The notes beneath the pieces are model-generated. The model searched no databases. It was not told the DNA's origin and saw only the letters and a program-made list of their open reading frames with translations. A program made the position numbers and the translations under genes. A DNA stretch of 8,734 nucleotides from contig JAUNBO010000073.1 of assembly GCA_030527065.1 (NCBI GenBank), positions 1 through 8,734 on the forward strand. Reading direction: 5' to 3'. How positions within the stretch are numbered: position 1 is the stretch's first letter; each line of letters starts with the position of its first letter. Of the stretch, positions 1 through 6,416 are shown one piece after another. This DNA comes from Bacillota bacterium (GTDB taxonomy: Bacteria > Bacillota > Clostridia > Peptostreptococcales > Anaerovoracaceae).

Positions 1-1
1 C

Positions 2-1156
2 CGTCTCCTGATGAGCGGCTTTTTTAACGCCCATGCCCACACGCCCATGACGCTGCTCCGGGGCTACGGGGAAAACCTGAAGCTGGGAGACTGGCTGAAC
101 ACCCGTATCTTCCCTTTCGAGGCCCGGCTCAACGGAGAGGACGTTTACTACGGCACCCTGCTGGGCCTGGCGGAGTCCCTGCGCTTTGGCATTGTTTCCT
201 CCACGGATATGTACTATTTCTGCGACAGGATGGCGGAAGCGGTGCTGGAAAGCGGGGCGAAAAACAACCTGAGCCGGGGCGTCACCTGCTTTACGGAAGA
301 AGAACTGGAAGCCCTGCCGGCCTTTCAGGAAACTGCCGCTCTGTTCCGGGACTGCAACGGTGCGGGAGAGGGCAGGCTGCTGGTGGATCTGTGCATGCAC
401 GGAGAATACACCACCACGGAGCGGACCATGGCCCGGATGATAGAATACGCCGGAGAGCTGGGGACCGGCTTTCACATCCACTGCTCAGAAACCCGTGAGG
501 AAGTGGAGGGCTGCAAGAGCCGTCACGGCGGCAAGACGCCGGTGGGCTACCTGAGGGGGCTGGGGGCTTTTGAAAACCGCACGGTCCTGGCCCATGGGGT
601 CTGGTTGGAGGAAGGGGACCTGGAGCTTCTGGCGGCGGCGAAAAATGTCACCGTAGCCAGCTGCCCTGTCAGCAACCTGAAGCTGGCCAGCGGCATATGC
701 GATGTTCCGGCCCTGCTGGAGCGGGGGGTGAATGTGGCCATAGGGACCGACAGCGTGGCCAGCAACAACAGCCTGAACATGCTGGCGGACATGAAGATCT
801 ATGCCCTGCTGCAAAAGGGCTGGCGGCAGGACCCCACTCTGGTGACCCCAAAGGAAGCACTGTATGCGGCCACCAGGGCCGGAGCTCTTTCCCAGGGGCG
901 TCCGGATACGGGTCTGCTGGCCGAAGGCATGAAGGCGGACCTGACGGTCCTGGACATTTCCGGGCCCAACATGAATCCGGTCCACGATCTGCTGAACAAT
1001 CTGGTGTATTCCGCCTCCGGCGGGGAAGTGGTCCTCACCATGGCCGACGGCAGGGTTTTGTACCGGGACGGCGAATATCTGACCATAGATATAGAGAAAG
1101 TAAAGCATGGGGCGGCGGGGGCCTGCGCTCGTATTTTGAGAGAATTGGAGAGATAA
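2..1156 (+). CDS. mtaD: Amidohydrolase, MTA/SAH/5'-deoxyadenosine deaminase family (5'-partial)
   Basis: This is a zinc-dependent deaminase of the amidohydrolase superfamily (ATZ/TRZ, MtaD type). Family members remove the 6-amino group of S-adenosylhomocysteine, methylthioadenosine or 5'-deoxyadenosine, which salvages by-products of SAM chemistry in the cytoplasm. Counting from the ATG at 11, the metal and catalytic signatures are visible: HAH at residues 8-10, HIHCSE at 155-160 (metal ligand H157 and acid E160), AHGVW at 194-198, and GTDS at 245-248 with the metal-ligand Asp. The frame is open to the window edge, and the residues before that ATG read R-L-L, which fits the usual 'llMPGfvNaHtH' block. 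The ATG at 11 is therefore internal, and an N-terminal segment of roughly 50 residues lies outside the window. The stop lies one base before the next gene's GTG, so the two are probably co-transcribed. Family assignment is firm. Which nucleoside is preferred cannot be read from the sequence. Confidence 0.88.
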   Translation, partial: RLLMSGFFNAHAHTPMTLLRGYGENLKLGDWLNTRIFPFEARLNGEDVYYGTLLGLAESLRFGIVSSTDMYYFCDRMAEAVLESGAKNNLSRGVTCFTEEELEALPAFQETAALFRDCNGAGEGRLLVDLCMHGEYTTTERTMARMIEYAGELGTGFHIHCSETREEVEGCKSRHGGKTPVGYLRGLGAFENRTVLAHGVWLEEGDLELLAAAKNVTVASCPVSNLKLASGICDVPALLERGVNVAIGTDSVASNNSLNMLADMKIYALLQKGWRQDPTLVTPKEALYAATRAGALSQGRPDTGLLAEGMKADLTVLDISGPNMNPVHDLLNNLVYSASGGEVVLTMADGRVLYRDGEYLTIDIEKVKHGAAGACARILRELER

Positions 1157-1157
1157 G

Positions 1158-2792
1158 GTGTCTGCTGCGACAAAAAAGACATTTTTACAGGGGGCCGTCA
1201 TACTTGGCGTGGCCGGGCTGATTATAAAGGGGCTGGGAGCCGTATTCCGCATCCCTCTGGGGAACATCATAGGCGATACGGGAATGGGGTACTACCAGAC
1301 CGCCTATCCCATTTATGTGCTGCTGCTGATCCTGTCCAACTCCGGCATTCCCGTGGCGGTTTCCCGCATGGTATCCGAGAGAAACGCCATAGACCACCAT
1401 TATGAGGCTTACCGGGTATTCCGGGTGGCCATGGCCCTTTTGGCCTGCATCGGCCTGGTCTCCGCCGCCTTCCTTTTTTTCGGCGCGGAATTCCTGGTGG
1501 GCATTTCCGGAAATCCCAACGCCAGGCTGGCGATGATGTCCATTGCGCCGGCCCTGTTCTTCGTTCCCATCATGGCTGCTTACCGGGGGTTTTTCCAGGG
1601 GCAGCAGGACATGAAGCCCACGGCGGTCTCTCAGGTGACGGAGCAGTTCTTCCGGGTGGCGGTGGGCCTGACCCTGGCCATCGTGCTGGCGGGCGCCGGC
1701 TTGGAATATGCTGCGGCAGGGGCTTCCTTCGGGGCCACAGCCGGAAGCGTGGCCGGACTGGCCGCCGTAGCCTTCATCTTCCTGAAGCGGCGGGAGAAGA
1801 TCATGGCCCAGGTGCGGAGGGATGAAAAGCGCAGCGGAGAAACCACGGGCTATATCCTGAAGACCATCCTGGTCATTGCCGTTCCCATCACCATCGGGGC
1901 GGCCATCATGCCCATCATGAACGTGATAGACCTGGCCATCGTCATGCGGCGGCTCCAGGCGGTGGGCTTCACCGCAGAAGCGGCCAACAGCCTGTACGGG
2001 CAGTTGACGGGCTTTGCGGGGCCCCTCATAAACATTCCCCAGGTGCTGACCCAGGCTGTGGCCATGAGCCTGGTGCCTGCGGTGGCGGCGGCTTTTAAAA
2101 GGAATGACCTGGGCTTCCTGCGGCATAACGTGGAGTTGGGGCTGCGGGTGTCTCTCACCGTGGGCCTGCCCTGCGCCGTGGGCCTGATGGCGCTTTCGGA
2201 GCCCATCATGCTCCTGCTGTATCCCATGGAGCAGGCCAGCGCCGCCAATGCGGCCTCCTGCCTGTTCATCCTGTCCTTCGGCGTCATCTTCCTGGCGGCG
2301 GTCCAGACCCTGACCGGCGTTTTGCAGGGGGTGGGGAAGCAGAACATTCCCGTGCGGAACCTGTGCATAGGGGCGGTGGCCAAGGTAGCCCTCACCTATG
2401 GGCTTACGGGCATAACGGCGCTGAATGTGCGGGGCGCTGCCATCGGGACGGTGGCCGCATATATCATTGCGGGGACGCTGAATCTTCTTGCGGTGCGGAA
2501 GTACACGGGAGCCCGGTTTGACCCGGTGGTGGTGCTCTGGAAGCCCCTGGGCGCTTCTCTGGTCATGTGGCTCTGCGTGTGGCTCTCCACAAAGACCGTA
2601 TATCCTCTTTTGTACGGATGCGTGGACAGCCGGCTCATGGCCAACGGCGCGGCCACAGTCATAACCATCTGTCTGGGAGCGGCGGTCTACGGCGTCATGC
2701 TGGTAGCGACCAGGGCCATTACCAGCGAGGAGATCCGGCTGCTGCCCGGGGGAGCGAGGCTGGCCAGGGTCCTGGAGCGCTTTGGGCGCTGA
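1158..2792 (+). CDS. MOP-superfamily flippase, SpoVB/YabM type
   Basis: This 544-residue integral membrane protein is built almost wholly of hydrophobic helices, consistent with about 14 membrane spans. It resembles the SpoVB/YabM branch of polysaccharide or lipid-linked precursor flippases in the MOP superfamily, related to MurJ. The N-terminal block (FLQGAVILGVAGLIIKGLGA, then a glycine-rich IGDTGMGYYQ and NSGIPVAVSRMV) is typical of that group. Such proteins are thought to move undecaprenyl-linked sugar precursors across the cytoplasmic membrane for cortex or envelope assembly. The start is a GTG at 1158, preceded five bases upstream by GGAGAG (1147-1152) and one base after the deaminase stop, so translation is probably coupled. 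MazG, HU and RqcP follow, which matches the yabM position in Bacillus; synteny therefore favours YabM over SpoVB proper. The transported substrate is not evident. Confidence 0.9.
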   Translation: MSAATKKTFLQGAVILGVAGLIIKGLGAVFRIPLGNIIGDTGMGYYQTAYPIYVLLLILSNSGIPVAVSRMVSERNAIDHHYEAYRVFRVAMALLACIGLVSAAFLFFGAEFLVGISGNPNARLAMMSIAPALFFVPIMAAYRGFFQGQQDMKPTAVSQVTEQFFRVAVGLTLAIVLAGAGLEYAAAGASFGATAGSVAGLAAVAFIFLKRREKIMAQVRRDEKRSGETTGYILKTILVIAVPITIGAAIMPIMNVIDLAIVMRRLQAVGFTAEAANSLYGQLTGFAGPLINIPQVLTQAVAMSLVPAVAAAFKRNDLGFLRHNVELGLRVSLTVGLPCAVGLMALSEPIMLLLYPMEQASAANAASCLFILSFGVIFLAAVQTLTGVLQGVGKQNIPVRNLCIGAVAKVALTYGLTGITALNVRGAAIGTVAAYIIAGTLNLLAVRKYTGARFDPVVVLWKPLGASLVMWLCVWLSTKTVYPLLYGCVDSRLMANGAATVITICLGAAVYGVMLVATRAITSEEIRLLPGGARLARVLERFGR

Positions 2793-2825
2793 GGGGGCTT
2801 TCAGAAGAAAGGCGGAAAAGAAGAG

Positions 2826-3662
2826 ATGTACGAAGAACTGTATGAAGAAGGAAAAAGCGGCGCCGAGGCGGTGGACAGGCTCTGCAGGATACTGGCGCTG
2901 CTGCGGAGCCGGGACGGCTGCCCCTGGGATCAGGCCCAGACCCATGAAAGCCTGAGGGCCTGCATGATAGAAGAAGCCTATGAGGCGGTGGACGCCATAG
3001 AGAAGGAAGATTGGGAACACCTGGAAGAAGAGCTGGGGGACGTGCTGCTGCAGGTGGTGTTCCACGCCGGACTGGGGCAGGAGGCGGGGCGTTTTGACCT
3101 GGCCGGCGTCGCCAACAGGGAGTGTGAAAAGATGATTCGCCGGCATCCCCATGTTTTTGACGAAAAACAGGGAACTTTTTCGGCAAATTATACAGAAAGT
3201 GTTGACAAAGTCCTTGAAAAATGGGAGAATGTGAAAAGAAAAGAGCGCCGGGGCACCCAAACCGCATCCATGGAGGAGCTTCCCAGGTCCTTGCCGGCCC
3301 TTACACGAAGCTGCAAAGTCCAGAAAAAAGCGGCGGACGTGGGGTTCGATTGGGACCGGGTGGAGGAAGCCTTTGGGAAGCTGGAGGAAGAGACCCGGGA
3401 GCTTTTGGAGATTTACCGGAGCCAGGACAGGGAACACATCAAGGAAGAAGTGGGGGATCTGCTGTTTGCAGCGGTGAACATCGCCAGGTTCCTGGATGTA
3501 GATCCGGAAGACGCACTGAATTTTGCATCGCAAAAATTTATCCGCCGCTTTCGTTTTATAGAAGAAACGGCTGCCGCACAGGGAAAAAACCTGGAAGAAA
3601 TGACTTTGACGGAAATGGACCGGTTGTGGGAGCAGGCGAAAACGGAAGAGACGCATAGGTAG
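2826..3662 (+). CDS. mazG: Nucleoside triphosphate pyrophosphohydrolase MazG
   Basis: MazG hydrolyses (d)NTPs to the monophosphate and pyrophosphate, and is viewed as a house-cleaning enzyme that can also lower (p)ppGpp signalling. The 278-residue protein has two tandem MazG domains. The first carries EEAYE at residues 49-53 and EELGD at 68-72, the Mg-binding EExxE...ExxD pattern. The second carries EEETREL at 187-193 and EEVGD at 207-211. GCPWDQAQTHESL at 31-43 is the usual N-terminal signature. Length is close to E. coli MazG (about 263 residues). Bacillus YabN has an extra N-terminal tetrapyrrole-methylase-like domain that is absent here. The ATG at 2826 follows a purine-rich site (GGCGGAAAAGAAGAG). 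It lies 33 bases after the flippase stop and 55 bases before HU, so it is probably part of one transcript. Confidence 0.95.
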   Translation: MYEELYEEGKSGAEAVDRLCRILALLRSRDGCPWDQAQTHESLRACMIEEAYEAVDAIEKEDWEHLEEELGDVLLQVVFHAGLGQEAGRFDLAGVANRECEKMIRRHPHVFDEKQGTFSANYTESVDKVLEKWENVKRKERRGTQTASMEELPRSLPALTRSCKVQKKAADVGFDWDRVEEAFGKLEEETRELLEIYRSQDREHIKEEVGDLLFAAVNIARFLDVDPEDALNFASQKFIRRFRFIEETAAAQGKNLEEMTLTEMDRLWEQAKTEETHR

Positions 3663-3674
3663 CGGTGTGGAAGA

Positions 3675-3694
3675 TAAACCAAGGTAAACCAAAG
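3675..3694 (+). repeat. Tandem 10-base direct repeat in the HU leader
   Basis: TAAACCAAGG is followed at once by TAAACCAAAG (one mismatch in ten). It is AT-rich compared with its surroundings and sits 24 bases upstream of the HU start codon, just before the ribosome binding site. The repeat is seen directly. A role as an operator or mRNA-stability element is speculation. Confidence 0.5.
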
Positions 3695-3717
3695 AAAAAT
3701 TTTAAGGAGGTTGTGTC

Positions 3718-3996
3718 GTGAATAAAGCAGATTTGGTCGGTTGCGTAGCCGAAAAGACCGGTTTCACCAAGAAGGACGCGGAAGCGGCGGTGAGTGCATT
3801 CCTCGCCAGCGTGGAAGACGCCTTAGTAAAGGGAGAAAAGGTCCAGCTCATAGGATTTGGTACCTTTGAAGTAAAGCCCAGGAAGGCCAGAGAGGGACGG
3901 AATCCCAGAAAGCCCAACGAGACCATCAAGATCGCAGCTTCCAAAGCCCCGGTTTTCAAGGCCGGTAAGGCACTGAAAGACGCAGTGAATAAATAG
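3718..3996 (+). CDS. hup: HU family nucleoid DNA-binding protein
   Basis: HU is a small basic histone-like protein that binds and bends DNA as a dimer and compacts the nucleoid. The 92-residue product is full length for the family. It starts MNKADLV, has the signature GFGTFEVKPRKAREGRNPRK around residues 46-65 (the DNA-gripping beta-arm with the GRNP tip), and ends with the family's FKAGKALKDAVN block. The start is GTG at 3718, chosen because a near-perfect AAGGAGG lies at 3704-3710, seven bases upstream, and because the family begins with M-N-K at this point. HU lies between mazG and rqcP, an arrangement common in Clostridia. A strong terminator follows at once, so HU is likely the last efficiently transcribed gene of the operon. 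Whether it also has its own promoter is not clear from the 55-base leader. Confidence 0.97.
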   Translation: MNKADLVGCVAEKTGFTKKDAEAAVSAFLASVEDALVKGEKVQLIGFGTFEVKPRKAREGRNPRKPNETIKIAASKAPVFKAGKALKDAVNK

Positions 3997-4015
3997 CTCG
4001 TTGAGAGAAGTCCAT

Positions 4016-4043
4016 AAAAGGCAGTCTGCGGACTGCCTTTTTT
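4016..4043 (+). terminator. Rho-independent terminator after HU
   Basis: A perfect seven-pair stem, GGCAGTC (4020-4026) with GACTGCC (4031-4037), closes a TGCG tetraloop and is followed by six T. The A-run before the stem can extend the helix against the T-run. It lies 20 bases after the HU stop codon. Confidence 0.93.
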
Positions 4044-4115
4044 CTTCGGGTGTGCCCGGCGGAAGAGAGCGGGGCCCGGAGCGGAAGCCGAAAAAGGGAA
4101 CGGGGGAAGAGTGAG

Positions 4116-4355
4116 ATGAGAGTGGATAAGTTTTTGAAGAACTCCAGGCTGATAAAGCGGCGGACCGTGGCCAAGGAGGCCTGCGATACGGGCCGGGTGA
4201 GCCTGAACGGCCGGGAAGCCAAGGCCGGGAGCGAAGTGAAGCCGGGGGATGAGCTGACGGTGCGCTTCGGCAACGGCGAGATCCGGGTGCGGGTGCTGGC
4301 GGTGCCGGAAACGGTAAAGAAAGAGGACGCCTCCTCCATGTATGAGGCCATTTAG
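4116..4355 (+). CDS. rqcP: S4-domain RNA-binding protein RqcP (YabO/Hsp15 type)
   Basis: RqcP binds stalled 60S-like large ribosomal subunits and works with RqcH in adding alanine tails to nascent chains during ribosome-associated quality control. The 79-residue product is a single S4 domain, beginning MRVDKFLKNSRLIKRR and continuing with GRVSLNGREAKAG and VKPGDELTVRFG. This pattern closely matches Bacillus YabO. The conserved C-terminal 'KKEDASSMYEAI' is also like YabO, which supports RqcP over the heat-shock Hsp15 group. The ATG at 4116 was chosen over an in-frame ATG at 4050 because the family begins at MRxDKFL and a GGGGGAAGAG site lies just upstream. The gene sits behind the HU terminator with no obvious promoter of its own. 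Its TAG stop overlaps the stop of the convergent activator gene by three bases. Confidence 0.94.
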   Translation: MRVDKFLKNSRLIKRRTVAKEACDTGRVSLNGREAKAGSEVKPGDELTVRFGNGEIRVRVLAVPETVKKEDASSMYEAI

Positions 4356-5305
4356 GAAGGGGGTCCGGTGCGGCTGCTGTATTTTCCGCAGCGGTCGGCA
4401 AAAAAGCCCCGGGGCCGGCCGTCATACCAGACCCGGCTCACCTGACAGTGGTTTTCACAGTCCCGGCAGCGGAAGCTGTCCAGGCGGACGGAACGGTCCT
4501 TGTCCCCAAAGCCTCTGAAAAGGGTTTTTTCCGGGGCTTTTTCTTTTGCCAGCAGGGCTGCGCCCAGGGCGCCCATCACCTTATGGTGTTCGGGCACCAG
4601 GACCCGGCAGCCCAGCTCTTCCTCAAAAGCCCGGCGTATTCCTGCGTTGGCGGCTACTCCGCCCTGAAAGCAGACCTTGGGCAGGAGGCGCTTGCCTTTG
4701 GCCACATTGCTGAGATAGTTGCGGACCAGGGCCCGGCACATGCCCGCCACCAGGTCTTCAGTGGGAGAGCCGGCCTGCTGTTTGTGGATCAGATCGCTCT
4801 CCGCAAAGACGGCGCAGCGGCCGGAAATGGGGGCGGGGGACCGGGAGCGGAGGGCCAGCTCTCCCAGTTCCTCCGGGGACAGGCCCAGGCGCTGGGCCTG
4901 CCGGTCCAGAAAAGAACCGGTGCCGGCGGCGCAGACCGTGTTCATGGCGAAATCGAAGACCAGGCCGTCCCGAAGCAGGATGATCTTGGAATCCTGGCCG
5001 CCGATTTCCAGGACGGTGCGGATCTCCGGATCCAGGGCCGCCGCCGCCACAGCGTGGGCGGTGATCTCGTTTTTCACCACGTCGGCGCCAGCCAGGGCGC
5101 CGGCCAGGGCTCTGCCGCTGCCGGTGACGCCCAGGCCCAGTATTTCCCCGTCGGCGTGACGAAGGCCCAGCTCCGCCAGGCCTTCACTGACGGCCCGGGC
5201 CGGGTCCCCTCCTGTTTTCAGATAGAGGGCTTCTGTGATGGCGCCCTCCCCGTCCGTCAGTACCAGATCCGTGCTGACGGAGCCTACGTCTATGCCCAGG
5301 TACAT
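4352..5305 (-). CDS. HgdC/BadF-type ATPase, acyl-CoA dehydratase activase, with extra Cys tail
   Basis: This is a member of the BcrAD/BadFG/HgdC family: homodimeric ATPases with one [4Fe-4S] cluster at the dimer interface that use ATP to push one electron at very low potential into a partner protein. ASKHA-type ATP-binding blocks are visible: YLGIDVGSVSTD (2-13), TGSGR (61-65), IGGQDSK (101-107) and GGVAAN (215-220). Both cluster cysteines known from HgdC are kept: NTVCAAGTG (C125) and SGRCAVFAES (C164). The first 255 or so residues match a normal HgdC. A further tail of about 60 residues carries CxxCxxxC (C280, C283, C287) and C306, a feature of the larger fused or clustered relatives, not of classical HgdC. 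The start is ATG at 5305, not the upstream in-frame ATG at 5347, because the family begins with xYLGIDVGS and AAGGAAGG precedes it. It lies one base after the previous stop. Confidence 0.9.
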   Translation of the reverse strand: MYLGIDVGSVSTDLVLTDGEGAITEALYLKTGGDPARAVSEGLAELGLRHADGEILGLGVTGSGRALAGALAGADVVKNEITAHAVAAAALDPEIRTVLEIGGQDSKIILLRDGLVFDFAMNTVCAAGTGSFLDRQAQRLGLSPEELGELALRSRSPAPISGRCAVFAESDLIHKQQAGSPTEDLVAGMCRALVRNYLSNVAKGKRLLPKVCFQGGVAANAGIRRAFEEELGCRVLVPEHHKVMGALGAALLAKEKAPEKTLFRGFGDKDRSVRLDSFRCRDCENHCQVSRVWYDGRPRGFFADRCGKYSSRTGPPS

Positions 5306-5306
5306 C

Positions 5307-6416
5307 TTATCTGTTTCCTTCCTTATATGAAAGCAACGCTTGCCCATTTTTCTTCTTCTGCATCTCCAGCATATCCAGGAAAGCTTCTATGCGGGTCAGG
5401 TACCCCGCTTCTCCGTCCATCTCGTCGAAGATCAGGGTGAGGACCTTCAGTTCCCCCTCCCCGGAGAGCCGGTCAAAGACCGCTTTGCTCACGATCTCCG
5501 GCATGCAGCCTGTGGGGAGTATCTGGATGACGCCGTCAAAGCCTCTTTTCCTGCTTTTCAGGGCGTCCATGACGGTCTCCTTGGCGTAGCCGCCGATGCA
5601 GTGGGGCAGTGCCGGGTTTTTCCGTTTCTCCGCCCGGAGGCCGCCCAAGGGAGTCAGAAGGGTCCTTCGGAGCCACCAGCCCAGGGTGACGGGCTTCTCA
5701 TAGCAGACGCCCCGGTCCAGGAGGAAGCTCTCTATGTGATGGTTGGCAAAGGGCTCCGTAAGAGAGTAGATTTCTCCCGTCAGAAGGATGCGCAGAGGCC
5801 GGGGAGAGGCGGGCCCGGTGCGGGGGAGGCCTTTGCGCCAGCGCCGGACTGTCCGGCGGGCCTGGCGAAGGGAGGCCGCTTCTTCCAGCTCCCGGCGGCA
5901 GGCCTTCAGGAGGCGGCCGGTGCTGCCGGGGGTCTGTTCGCAGCAGCAGTGCCGGGCGGCGGCAGCCTGGAGCCCCTCCCAGCTCCGGACCAGCCCGTAG
6001 ACCCCTCCCAGAGCCCAAAAGAGCCGGATCCAGGAGCATTGACGGTCCTCCACCGTCTCCCCCAGCCGCCGGAGGACCTCCCTCAGCCCTATGGCCCGGG
6101 GCGGGTCCAGGAGGATCCAGCGCAGGGGCGCCCCCTCCCGGTCCAGAATGGCCTTCAGCAATTCTCCGTACTCCCCCAGGCGGCAGGGCCCCATGGTGGC
6201 GGCCATCACTACCGTGTCTGCGCCCTGTTCCCGGGCGGACAGGAGATTGGCCAGCATCAGCTTGAAGGGCAGGCACATTTCTTCCGGGGCCAGCAGGGCT
6301 CCCTTGCTCAGCTCCCGGCGGCTGTTGGGGGGCGGCGTGACGATTTCCACACCCAGCTCCCGGAAAAACAGACGGCCGTAAAGATGAAGGTCACCGAAGT
6401 GGGGAAAGGTAAGCAA
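5307..6416 (-). CDS. COG3581-like, dehydratase-related iron-sulphur protein (TTG start)
   Basis: This 369-residue cytoplasmic protein resembles the COG3581 group, often labelled 'CoA protein activase' or 'activase-related', a distant relative of 2-hydroxyacyl-CoA dehydratase subunits. Visible family blocks are LTFPHFGDLH at the start, LAPEEMCLPFKL (C48), GPCRLGEYGELL (C78), GEIYSLTEPFANHHIE (214-229), PHCIGGY (C273), ILPTGCMPEIVSK (C304) and the terminal GEAGYLTRIEAFLDMLE (335-351). The spread-out cysteines suggest iron-sulphur binding. A run of three cysteines at 157-159 lies in a less conserved middle region. The start is TTG at 6416: AAGGAGG lies seven bases upstream and the family begins exactly here. 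The gene overlaps the end of the upstream gene by 26 bases. The substrate and reaction are unknown; family placement is from motif memory, not a search. Confidence 0.82.
   Translation of the reverse strand: MLTFPHFGDLHLYGRLFFRELGVEIVTPPPNSRRELSKGALLAPEEMCLPFKLMLANLLSAREQGADTVVMAATMGPCRLGEYGELLKAILDREGAPLRWILLDPPRAIGLREVLRRLGETVEDRQCSWIRLFWALGGVYGLVRSWEGLQAAAARHCCCEQTPGSTGRLLKACRRELEEAASLRQARRTVRRWRKGLPRTGPASPRPLRILLTGEIYSLTEPFANHHIESFLLDRGVCYEKPVTLGWWLRRTLLTPLGGLRAEKRKNPALPHCIGGYAKETVMDALKSRKRGFDGVIQILPTGCMPEIVSKAVFDRLSGEGELKVLTLIFDEMDGEAGYLTRIEAFLDMLEMQKKKNGQALLSYKEGNR

Noticed and set aside
1185..3692. 835-codon open frame on the minus strand across the flippase and mazG genes
   Set aside because: It is a GC-driven shadow: His/Gln/Gly/Arg-rich, no domain pattern, and it covers two well-recognised plus-strand genes.
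3600..3700. Possible HU promoter (TTGACG near 3605; GATAAA near 3673)
   Set aside because: No pair with acceptable spacing and two good boxes was found.
4050..4115. Upstream ATG extension of rqcP
   Set aside because: The added 22 residues are not family-like, and the ATG at 4116 has a ribosome site and matches the conserved MRxDKFL start.
4399..4422. CCCCGGGG palindrome with a T-run on the minus strand, resembling a terminator
   Set aside because: It lies inside the activator coding region, has no real loop, and encodes conserved PRGFFA residues.
5306..5347. Upstream ATG extension of the activator gene
   Set aside because: The extra 14 residues overlap the preceding gene, and the family starts at the ATG at 5305, which has its own ribosome site.
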